Shown in pieces: positions 47,789 to 58,666 of a stretch of 64,000 nt of DNA. Numbering within the stretch: position 1 is the stretch's first letter; the number at the start of each line of letters is the position of its first letter. The position numbers and the translations under genes are program-made. Below the pieces are notes generated by a model. It made no database searches. It had not been told where the DNA came from and worked only from the letters and a program-made list of their open reading frames with translations. The stretch lies in NCBI GenBank assembly GCA_029532415.1, contig JAQOTA010000048.1, positions 546,001-610,000 of the forward strand, in the 5' to 3' direction. The stretch is from Marasmius tenuissimus (taxonomy: Eukaryota; Basidiomycota; Agaricomycetes; Agaricales; Marasmiaceae).

Positions 47789-48559
47789 GAGGATAGAAGG
47801 ATAAGAGCGACTCTGTTCCGTGGGCGCATCGCCCCAAGCCTCGTCGCGGCTAACGCGTCGATGTGCTATGGATCAGGTATCAACCTGTCACTGTAAAGGG
47901 TTGGAACTGTGGACTTTTTCTGATGTGAGCAGCGGTAAAAAAAGAATGACAGCTGAAGCCTCGACAGCTCACATGACACGAACCTTGTTCTCGGTGAGAA
48001 AAAAGAGATGGGTTGGTCGAGGCCGTCGCATTGGTGCAATCATGGCTGTTGGGAGGAAAGAGCGCCTAACCGCCTTTTCACACGCTACATCATAAGCTCC
48101 TTCATCACAACCGCCATCAAAGGCGGCGGGATCGATGGTCAGTCTATCTACATATTGTGTCATAGCTTCTTGCGGTAAGGTTGACTCGATATACCATCTC
48201 AATTTCCTCCTTTAACACTTCCAGTACCAGCCTTCTCCAAAGAGTACAAATGTGTATCTGAGTCGTCGAAATCACTGGCACTCGATTACGGGAGGGGTGC
48301 CGTTGTCGATACTGTTTGGCCTATCAAATAGGGAGGATATTGTTAGGAAGACCTTCGAGCTGTGGATTCAACCATTTTGCGGGTAATCACACGGCTTCTC
48401 GGATCTGGAGCCCCGGAGTTGTTGACCTTGAGAGCGATTTGTTCGCTCTAACCACTGAGTGGGTGGTCCTTGTTCCCATATAGGTATTGATCGTATATAA
48501 GCCACCAGACAGCTTCGACAGCTCAAACAGCACTCAGCCTTTCTCTTGATATCCTCCAC
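47789..48559. other. Divergent region between membrane protein and kinase genes
   Basis: On the minus strand a piece (RWYIESTLPQEAMTQYVDRL) around 48200-48100 looks protein-like. Parts of 47990-48080 resemble 52860-52950 near the third membrane-module copy, so the flank was duplicated too. No complete gene. Confidence 0.3.
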
Positions 48560-50939
48560 ATGCCCTTCCAGAAAATCTACAGCTCGCTGAGGTCGAGGAC
48601 ACCCGAAGGCCCCAATGACATGCGACTTGTCGTTCAGGCCATTATCAACGACAGAGACAGAGACCGGTACAAAAGGCTTCTCAAAGCTCGAGGAGACGAA
48701 GCACAGCAGTATTTGGATGCATTACAGGTGGTGAGTTCAATCTTCATGCTCCCTGGATTGACATGTCTCATGATTTGGATTGTTAGCTTGCAGAATCGCC
48801 TGACGTCGAAGTCAAACTGCGATCCTCGATATCGAGGATGATGCTACATCTCTCAAAGCGCTCCGGTCTATGCCCAAACTACCTTAACATCAAGAACGTG
48901 AAGAGGGCTGGGGCACATTCTGTTGGTGATGGCGGTTTTGGAGATGTATGGAAGTTGAAAGTCGACGATCGGCTTGTTTGTCTGAAGGTGGTGAAAGTAT
49001 GTATAGTGTCAGATGCGCAAAAGTTGCTCAAGGTGGGTCGCGTTGTTTTCGAATTTGATGTGACTCTCGAGACTCATCTAAATCAACCTACATCATGATC
49101 GATAGGAATACATGAGAGAAGCCATCATTTGGCAACAGCTTCATCACCCCAACCTATTGCCCTTTGTGGGGATGTATCATTTTGACAAAGCTCGGGAACA
49201 ATCATGCCTGCTATCGCCTTGGATGAATCGTGGTGACTTGATACAATACCTCAAGGATACTCCCCGGGAACGTGTAGACCACCGAGCCCTGGTACGCCCC
49301 TTGCCTCCCTGGATTTACGCGCTATTTTCTAATTTACTCCCGCCATTGAGGCGTACGATGTCGCTTCTGGGGTCGCTCATCTTCACAGCACGAAGGTAGT
49401 TCACGGCGATCTGAAAAGTGTAGGTGTTAAACATGTTATACGCATTTATCGGGTCTTTCAACTCATCGCGCCAATGATAGTTCAATGTTCTGATGACTCC
49501 AGAGGAACGAGCCTGTATAGGAGACTTTGGCTTATCGCAGGTTGCCGACACTCACTCTCTTCGCCTTTCTGAGACCTCGACAGGACAAGGGAGGGGAACT
49601 ACTCGGTGGCTTGCGCCGGAGCTCTTGAGGTCGGATCCACCCTCCTCTGTGTCAGTAAGAAGTGATATATACGCATATGCCTGTGTATGTTACGAGGTAA
49701 TTGCTAGCGTGTCTTCGGAACTATGGTCGTTGCTGACCTTCTTCATATTTTTTCCATAGATTTTTACCGGTGGAAATGTGCCTTTTCACGGGCTCAACGA
49801 AGGAGCAGGCACGATTGCTGTCGCTTTCGACAAGAAACATCCCTCTCGTCCCCGCGGCGTCCGTGAGCTGACAAACGAGATGTGGGAGATCATGGTTGCC
49901 TGTGGGAACCACAGCTCTCAATGTCGCCCAGCTGCGGGAGATGTACGCCCTCGAGTTGCACTTTGTAGCCCGAAGACGCGACTCCAGGTCCAGTCGTACC
50001 CTGCACCGGAGTGGGACGCTCGCTCACTGACACAAATCTGGAAGAACGTAAAATATCCGCAGGTTGATACGACCGCGGCGGATGATCGAACGTCCGTCGT
50101 GGTAGACGGGGCAAAAGATGCGAAGGTTCACATTCAAAACAAGTCGCCGCCACCGCTAGTCGATATCGGAAGGAAACAAGTATGTACTCGCTGATCTTAG
50201 TAACATTGACCACTAGCTTCAGCTTGATCCAAAGGAACGGCCCTTGAATGTCGCTCCTGGCATGCTTCTTCCTGTACCTACACCAATACCCGGTCGTCAC
50301 CATGGGAGTGTTGACCTGTCTACGGCGCTTGGATTCGAGGCGGATAAGAGTGCTGCTGTATTGCCTGTCGTGGACACTGGTACAGCAGGGATCATGAATG
50401 AAGGTGGATTTGTGAAGCGGAAGGAAGACGGGAAGACTAAAAGGCCCCCTCAGGCTGTTGGTAGAACCCATCGACCAATGGTACGACCACACGACAAAGA
50501 GCTGGAGAATGAAGATCCAACTCGAGACAGTCAGGTGAAAGATCGCCGGAGTTTCACTCGACGGAGCATGGCCATCCTCGGCGGAAAGGTTCTGAAGCAG
50601 GACCGGACAAAGTTGTCCAGCCCAACGGCACCACTGAAGATTCGTTCCAAAAGTGATGGAAACATTCCAGAGGAAACTCGCGTTCATGCTCTGGAAAATG
50701 TCACGAGAGGAAGCATCTGGAAGAGACTAACCACATGGAAAAACGCACCTTCTGATGGGGTTGATCCTCAGAGACCCGTGCCTTCAGGACTAGCAAACCC
50801 CGATACTGGCCTAAATCATGTACGAAAACCGGGCACCTATGTTATAGGCCCACTCAACAAAGTACATATGCTCATTCCAGTACAAGCACCGCCGATTGTC
50901 GCACGTATCACTGTAACTCGTGAGTTTTCTTACTCATAG
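48560..50939 (+). CDS. Non-RD protein kinase with an unrecognised C-terminal extension
   Basis: The first exon (48560-48730) carries the shared module (RYKRLLKARGDEAQQYLD). The kinase has GDGGFGDVWK, VCLKVVK, VVHGDLKS, DFGLSQVAD, WLAPELL and a C-lobe where the usual Trp of RCWNHD is replaced (ACGNHSS), a hint of drift. After WKNVKYPQVDTTAADD the frame runs on through an intron near 50180 into about 230 residues: a basic, Ser/Arg-rich middle (RRSFTRRSMAILGGKVL) and a more ordered end (KPGTYVIGPLNKVHMLIPVQ). I do not recognise this tail. Introns in the kinase part match the two sister kinases. Confidence 0.75.
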
Positions 50940-52254
50940 GCTTGAGTCCAGGCGAGGAGGAGGCAGTGGGGAGATCGCCTCAAAGCAGTATATCGTACGT
51001 GAGAATTCGACCACAACCCATGCTGTACCCGGCGTATCTACATCGAAATTGAACTCTAGGGAAGTAATATAAAAATCTTTATGTCTCGACACAGTAACTT
51101 GTTACTTTCGGACCGTCCGGCGGCTCAATCGCAAGTTACGACCAAGCACTTCCAGGCCCAAAAGTTCTGCTTAAAACGGCGTTCCTCTGGTTCCCTCCTT
51201 GAGGTTTGCTGCAATCCCTGGAGTCTGAGAACGGGGCTTCAATCGTTTTGCCATTTTGTGTATGGTTATGTATGTAATGCAAATTACCACTTGTTGCTGT
51301 AATTGAGCTCACTATCTCATGATCACTATTTCCTCAGTGGTATCACTCGCGGACAGTGGCGGTCTGTTGATTGTCAATTACTGAACAAACTAAGATCGTA
51401 TATCCATCTACGTCGTACATTGCAACTTCGTCGCCTCTACATGCCACCCTCGACTTACCGGCCGACGACAGACAAGCAGGAGCCCGTCAAGATGAGAGAG
51501 AACGTTGTTGGCGTGGGGCCATTACGATAACAATGGGAAAGTTTTCGATTTATTCGACATCGAACTTGTAAGTGTGATTCCTTTCTATAGTGAGATCAAA
51601 GAGAAGAAAAAGCGGAATGCGGATGAGAATTCAGTTATCAAGCTGCGAGAAGAGCTGTTGCTCGTACTGCCGTCAAGGTGCGTTCATACTTTTTGAGAGA
51701 GCTCCGAGTTGCCTAAAGTTTTCCAAGATACTTTAATGCCATATGCGCTGCTGACTGTTGTGCATCAATGAGGCGCCGCTGAGGGTCGCCCACCCCGACT
51801 GCAAGGCCGTCAACTATGAGACGAGTAAGCTCATCTCGCAGAGGGCGTTGTGCAACGGCTCGTACCGTAGGCCACAGAATACCAATAGCCATTCGTTTGA
51901 GGCCTCGAAATTTGTCTGCATAATGGAGGGACTTCTCGGACTCCTGGCAATAGTTGTTGAGTTCAGTTCTGTAGTGTCGTAGTCGGCGATGAAGAGCTCC
52001 GCCATCACTAGAAAGTGATGCGGAAGTCGATTGACCCCATAACCTATTTTGTGGCAAAGGCTGGGGAGTTATCGACTCTGCTGCCAGGCTGAGCGTACCA
52101 AGGCTACACCATATACGAATCAACGATTTCGAAAGTAGATGAAGTTGTTAAGTCCCGTACTCTATGGATTTTGTTTCGTCCGTGTCATCCGGTTGTTGAT
52201 ATGTGTCGTGAACCAAATCAACAGCCTTATTGTTGGGCAAAGATGTTATCGTTT
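50940..52254. other. Intergenic region with one weak open frame
   Basis: The minus strand is open over 52123-51713 (LRHYRTELNNYCQESEKSL, then FRGLKRMAIGILWPTVRAV), helical in character but without an ATG near its beginning and of unknown family. The rest shows no signal. Confidence 0.3.
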
Positions 52255-52665
52255 CACTGAGAAGAGTTTCTCGTATGCTACTGCCACTCTATGCCTTCCT
52301 GATGATTGCGAGCTAGGAGCCTCCTGTGGTACAACGCCTTCACCTTCGTCCCGCAAGCCACTCCCAACTCCAGACTCGACTTCTACGTCACTGCAGGCTG
52401 GGAGACGGTCTTGCATTCTAAAGCAGATAAGAATGAAGTTGGTCAGCAAGGGCAGAATGAGTCATTGGAAGTTTGGGACGCACAACAGCGCAGCACCTAT
52501 CGACAGTACGCCCGGGCCCCGATGCGACACTACATCCAACAGTAGCATGCGATCCGGAAACGGCACCTATCACGGGTGTGACGCCACTTCCCACCCAAAA
52601 GTGTCGCTAGCCTTCTCGCCCGCCGTCGAGTCCTCCAGCGCAAGGGAGTGTTGAGCATAGACATG
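52255..52665 (-). pseudogene. Decayed glycine-rich membrane module gene
   Basis: Starts like its relatives (MSMLNTPLRWRTRRRARRL), then shifts frame. In another frame GSGVTPVIGAVSGSHATV is still legible, matching the module at 47788. The second-exon equivalent MQDRLPACSDVEVESGVGSG follows after an acceptor-like tag. The flanking DNA also resembles that around 47250-48100. Confidence 0.65.
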
Positions 52666-53099
52666 GGGGATATAAGAACGACCTTATTCAGATTTGCTCT
52701 TCAAGTGAGGATACCCGCATCGCCTGTGCCTTGTTGGGTTGAGGTGCCGATGCGTTGTCGAAAAGCTGTTGAGTTCGTCTGATGACCCGGTCAAAAAAGG
52801 GCGACCACCAAGATGTTAAAATGACACAAATCGTGTACTCGGTGAGCTACAGAGGCGAGTCGGTTGAGGCCATTGCGAGAGCAAGAATAAGTGCATGATA
52901 ACGGTCATGGACGCTGAGAGGAAAGAGCTAGTAGACGCGCTGACCACTTTACAGCCGTTTGCACATCCCTAGAATAATTTCGCACGACTCCACACAGTTG
53001 ATCTGTTTATGGCTGCATTCCCGCTACTGTTAAGTAGAGGGTTTTACCGGTCGATGAAAAACCGATTCTGCGCACCCCTCCTTCGGGCCTTTCCCACGA
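52666..53099. other. Intergenic region before the LINE remnant
   Basis: Includes duplicated flank of the membrane-module gene (52790-52960). No gene recognised. Confidence 0.3.
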
Positions 53100-55605
53100 C
53101 TCACGTGTATTTTCACACAGTCATGTCGTTCCGATGAGCTCGCCTTAGTATCGGTCCGTGACTCCGTACACGAGTTGTCAGTCTCGCTACATGCTTGAAG
53201 CATTCCAGTTTGCATATGGATGGCTCACGAACTGGGATAAGTCGATGGCTTTCTACCTGAATGTTCCACACCCACCCTCTCAAATTCAAATTCGGTCGAT
53301 TGTGGGAAGCGGTACGGACCCTCTTCAACAAGTTCTCAAAACTGTCAACGTCGCTTCTGACCACTTTGAATTCCTGAGGGTGAAGGTCAACTGCCCGTCT
53401 CATCAATATGATCGTATCCTCTCTATTGTTGACAATTTTCACCTTCCCTCGCTACTTATATCTCTGCCTTTCACAGCTGTTCGTCGTGTTATTGCCCAAT
53501 CACTTATTTCTCGCATTCGTCCTCTCCTTTCACTGCAACCAATTACCCCGCTTGACGCTTCACGGGTTGACCTGAAAATTGCTTCGAAGATACACGATTA
53601 CTTCTCTTTTACGTACCGGTTTAACTCATCCCTCCTTTACTTGCCTATATCTTCCTTCGGATTTGATCTTCCTTCGGTCTCGTATCTTAACTCTGCCTAT
53701 CTGGTTTCTGGACTGCTTCGTGACCTTAATCACTTTATTACTCCTATTTCTTCTCTTTCTACCATAACCGTGGCAGACTGGATGTGTTCCGGCAACTCAT
53801 GTCGGTACCCATTCGATGGCGAATCCGTCAACTCGCCCCACCCCATTATTACCAGATGCTCACGTCGACTTCCATCATCGTGGGTACTTGCCTACCGGAC
53901 ACTCCGGAAGCTTGGGCTCTCTATACGGATGACCGATGCCTCATTCTTATTTACGGGAGACGTGACACTGCGCCATTTATTCAACTCTATTCCTCATATG
54001 CCCTCCAAACCCTCACCCACCGACCTCTCCCGATTAGAAGCATCAGGTATCCGCCTGCTCAGGCAAGTGGGTTCTTGGATATTCGAACATCGTACCCGCT
54101 CATTCGAATGGTCCTGGACCCCGAATCAATCCCAATGGCTGCCTTTGGTCGTACAATCTCTGGGCAGATTCAAAGACTGGCTCCGATCTTTCACACTCCA
54201 ATTGTTTGCGATATCGACACTAGGACATTCCCCATGCCACACCCACAACTCTCTTGATTGTGACCATCTCCTACTCGTCCCACCACCAACCCGACAGTAT
54301 ATCGCGGAACAAACATTGCTTCATCACGTTCGCAACTCATCCCACCAACCCCTCCCTCAACCTTCCATTCACACAAACACAATACTCGCCTCAGACGGCT
54401 CAATGGTTCCCCCAACACCCTCCTTCGCGTCTCACAGATCTGTTATCTCCTCAATCACAACGCCCTCTGGGTCGACTCCACTATCCCTTGCTCTATTTCG
54501 AAACTCGGCGGTCACAGCACACGCTGAGATTTATGGTCTCATTGGGTGTCTGTTGACCGCTACAACCCTTCACCCCGACAAACCTTCCACCATCTTCTCC
54601 GACCACCTTAACTCCATAAACCTCATACAAAATCACACCAAACACAACCTCATCTCTTCGTCTCCGTATCGTTCTCTATACCGCTGGCTTCTTCATATCC
54701 TTCAAACATCCCCCTCTCCCATTACCTTTACATACACCCCAGCACATACAAATGCTACCGATATTCCTTCAACTTCTAACGCCTTCGCCGATCACATTGC
54801 TTCGTCTTCTCATTCTAACAACATTCCACTGGCCCCTTTACCAACTTTCTTCATGGATAAGTTCACACTTTTCTCTACATCCAACGGTTACATTGAACAA
54901 AACACCCTCCCCTTCGTCATCTCTCTCTGCCAACAACACGCTATCCAAGACCCCCTTTCACGTCCCAACCTTACTCTCCTACGCCACTTATATGACTCTC
55001 ACTCACTACCGCTGCATCCATACACCCGCGCTTCATCCGGATATTCGGCACTCGTACAATTATACGCCAGATCGTCTCAACTAGAGACGTCCCTTACCAG
55101 ATTTCTTCGTATGGGAGATCGCCTACCGTGGTGTTCTTTCGGTTGCACAGAAGTGGAATCCCCGCACCACATATTCGTACGGTGTCCGCGATTTGCAGAT
55201 TGGAGGACCGAGACCGCTGCGAAAATAGCCTTATCGACCAAATCTGCTCTTTCTTCGGCAGTGCTATCCCGCGCAGAGTCTGACCACATCACCTCTATTG
55301 CCGAAGTATTACTTCGTGATCATCATATATGGCCTCTTGGGCTCTCGAAGTTCTACTTTGGTCTGGTCCCTCCCATTCCCGATGGCGCACGGTGTACTCA
55401 ATCTCCGGATGCTCGAAGGACAAGAGTCAAGATTGCGATGACATGGCACAATATGCTCATCACCTTCACGGCGAGGATTTGGGCGGAATACAAGCGTTCG
55501 TTGCGCAAGATGATGGGTCGTCAGGAGTTCAAGAAAATTCGGAAAATTCGTATCCCGATAAACCGTAACTCTTTACCGTTCTCAATTCCTTTGTTACATT
55601 CTTGA
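53100..55605 (+). mobile_element. 5'-truncated non-LTR retrotransposon (LINE) with RNase H domain
   Basis: One open frame of about 815 codons ends at 55605. Its beginning matches the region just after the reverse transcriptase active site (EAFQFAYGWLTNWDKS, typical of fungal LINEs). The catalytic motif lies upstream in another frame and is degenerate (SDELALVS where FADDLALVS is expected). An RNase H domain follows with its four acidic positions: ASDGS, AEIYGL, FSDHLNS, AFADH. At the C-terminus there is a zinc-knuckle-like WCSFGCTEVESPHHIFVRC. Fingers and palm of the reverse transcriptase, and any first ORF or endonuclease, are absent. Fungal Tad1-like elements have this domain order. No poly-A tail was recognised. 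Confidence 0.8.
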
Positions 55606-56939
55606 AATCTCTTCATCTTCTTTTAGTTTCTTATAACGAGCTGGCGAGGTAATGTAGTATTACTTTACCTGAGTTACCTAAGTAGCGTAGTCAGCCAATC
55701 AGAATTGTTTCATTGTTTCTCTACGTTTCAGGTGGCCGTTTCAGGAGTCCCATTCAAAGGGGCCCGATTTTGTTATTTAAGGTCACGACGACCCACTTTG
55801 CACCCTATCACTACCACCATGACTCCCCCGGCCCTCCCTGTGAGATCTCAAGCCCTAGGTTTCGCCTCTTCCAGTCATCCGCCTCTGCGTGTTTTGTTTC
55901 CGCGACGACAGTGTTTCTGTTGTATCTGGAACTCGTCAACAAACGGATGAATTTGATGAGGAATACCTCTCTTCATCTCGTGGACGAGAACGAGGCTGGC
56001 CATCGACAAGCAGATCTCCTCGGGTTCCGCTCGTTTGGGCACAACGGATTTGCAGGAATTTCTGGGGCGCTGAACTTCTGTCCCGGTCTTATTAGGACGT
56101 TGCGTGGAGGGGAAGGGATAGCATGTTTTTCTGGGGCAGAGTTACCGCACGGGTTTGAGGTTTACGAGGACTTCTATAGGTCAGTGGCAAAGAGGGGCTT
56201 CTCGGACGGTTTTTTCGCAATAGGGTGGCAATTTCCGACTTGGTGCAGCGATAGTTCATGTCGTTTTTTTAGACAGATGAGTCTCCCAGGGTTGGGGGGA
56301 TATTAATTGCATTGACACGATTATTGGGCTTGCACGAATCGGTGATGGAAATCAGACAGTAGCGGGCCCTGCCGCTTGCCGGCCTTCCTAAATTGAAGAG
56401 CCCTTCAGCATTGACGCGCATAGGTCACGGCATTAGTGATTCAAAGCTCAACGGACAGCGTCAATTTGATTTCCGAGAGCGATGTGTAAGATATAGTAAC
56501 CGTATTTTCGGTGTACATGATGGAAGGGAGCAAGTTTCGGGTGTTGCCGAAGGCAGGGTACGAGCGGTTAGCGTCGATGTCCCACGGGCCACGCGACTTG
56601 GGAGCTCACGAGACTGTCACTCTTCGCGTTCAAACTGTGACGCACGAAATAATCAACTTTGCTTTTCCTGTCGTTCATGAAGCACTTCGTCCTCATACTT
56701 TCACACTTATACTCTCTCCCGAAATTGATTACGTCTGGCTGATGGGCGGCTATCCAACACCCTCGTGCCCATCGCCATTGCCCCCATCAGCATCATGATT
56801 CCTTACAGATTTAGGAATCAGAGGGCCTCAAAAGCTCAGCACTCATTCACTTAACGCTCTTACCCCACATCAACACACTGAGACTCCACTGGTTGTTTGA
56901 GGTCGAAAACATCCCAAGATACGAGTTGCTCAAGCCACG
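55606..56939. other. Region of uncertain coding content
   Basis: Plus-strand frames at 55713-56306 and 56511-56798 are open for 95-197 codons, but they overlap other open frames and show no family motif. A small gene with an ATG at 55820 (MTPPALPVRSQALG) is possible. Some of this may be the 3' flank of the LINE. Confidence 0.25.
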
Positions 56940-58244
56940 ATGAATCATAGAGAACAGTACAAGAGGATTGACGAAGTTCGAAGAGATGAAGAACAGCAGT
57001 GCTTGGACGCAATGGATGTGGTGAGTACAATATTCGTGGCCCTAAATGAGCTTTGCGATTGAACGTGTTTCAAGGATGCGGCAGACACTCCGAGTATTCG
57101 TGTTTCATCACCACCGCCTGCGGTGAATAGTTCGAGAAGTCATCCGTTGGCACCACCACCGCCACCAGCTGATAATAGCTACGTGCGCGAAGTCACGACG
57201 ATGTCAAAGCAGAGGGCGCGAGAAGTCCCAGCGCTCATTATACCAAGCACCAATTCCCTCGGCCTGTTCACTCTTCCTCTTTCCCCTGAGCCGCTCAGAT
57301 CATCATCTGACACGGCGAATTCCGCTTTGAGTCTTACAGACTTTCGTATTCAATGGTCTTCGACACAGGAAGAATCCCCCGTAACGTCCTATACAGCATC
57401 GTCCAGTTCGCCGCAATCTGTCCTTTTGGGTCAGGAAACATGGGTTCGTGCTGTCAGACCACGCTTTCAGGACGTCCCACGAGATGCTACATACGATGTG
57501 GAGCTATCGGGATGTCTTGACCGACGGAGTCAGATGTCCAAAACGGTGCCCAGTAGCTCCCAGTACGACGCCGACTGTACCTCCTTCGACGACAACGGCC
57601 TTTACATGCTCGAGGAGGATGGAATGTCCGATTCGATCTGGGGCAAGGCTATTGACGACAGTCGTTGCAAAGGGGAAGGACTTTTCGTGGACCTGGGATC
57701 TCCAATCACGGTCGACACACCATCCAGTCACGTCTATGATTGGCCAAGTTTTGAGCCCTTCATGATGTGTGCAACGACTTCAAAAGAGGGCTCTTCCCCG
57801 TCGGCCTCCATTGCCAGCTCTAATGGTTTACCTGTCCACAATCCAAACATGCCCACGCTTTCTTATCCCAGCGACGTGGACCAGCAGTACCCGCAATATA
57901 CCTTACTGTCGCCTCTCGAATACTGCCCGAACACTCCATTCAACGATCAACAGCAGAGGATCCGTGCTGTCGGGTCTCCGGCTATCACGAGGGCATCCCG
58001 CATGCGTCGAGAACCGCCCAATATTCATCAGTGCCCTCACTGTGAATCTTCGTTCACTGCCCTCCACAACTTGAAGAGTACGTGTTCCCGTCTTCTCGCC
58101 TACCTGGTACCGATTTTCTTATCTCTCGAAGATCATGTTAACTCGCATCTGGGAATCAAGCCCCACCAATGCGGGAAGTGTGGACGAAGCTTTGGTACGC
58201 GCCACGTCCTCACGAGGCACTGTAAGAAGTTGTGTAGGGTTTAA
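56940..58244 (+). CDS. Kinase-type first exon fused directly to C2H2/C2HC zinc fingers
   Basis: Exons 56940-57020, 57075-58077 and 58132-58244 give 398 residues. The first exon (REQYKRIDEVRRDEEQQCLD) is a shortened version of the first exon of the three kinases here, with its splice donor at the same codon. The next exon opens AADTPS like the kinase exon 2 (LAESPD, LTETPD), but no kinase follows. Instead there is a 300-residue Ser/Pro-rich region and two fingers: CPHCESSF..HVNSH and CGKCGRSFGTRHVLTRHCKKLC. The intron between the finger halves (58078-58131) is 54 nt, a multiple of three, with no in-frame stop. A transcription-factor-like role is inferred from the fingers. Confidence 0.7.
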
Positions 58245-58666
58245 TCTCGACCTCTTTGAGCTTGTGGGGTTGGGAAACTATTCGTTCTTTCTCTATTGTC
58301 TGCGCTACTTAAATATGGCTTTCAACGGGGACATGCTGGTATTATATTCCCGTATGAAAGCTCCTGTACATATCTAACGTCCAAACTGAATGTATCCATG
58401 CAACTTGCTACTTCGATTTGATCGAGGTGGGAAACCAACTCTTCATGTCATGGTGGGGTCATGGAAAAGATTCAGACCACTGTTTGAATTTCTCACACGC
58501 TTCAACGCTTCCCCTCGACGTCCGTGTTCATGCATCCTCATGCATCATGCACCGCTCTTGGTGTCACAGCAGCTTTTGACGCTCAGACACGCTTCAACGA
58601 CAAGGGGTGAGGCAATATGGGCATACCCAATTGGGGAACTTCAACAGCTTTGTTCTTTCCTTCTCA
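58245..58666. other. Intergenic region between zinc-finger genes
   Basis: About 420 bases with only short frames. It presumably holds the promoter of the next gene. Confidence 0.3.

Noticed and set aside
48400..48500. Possible tRNA-like hairpin (gagcgatttgttcgctc)
   Set aside because: Only a short stem is visible; no acceptor stem, T-loop or anticodon arm could be fitted.
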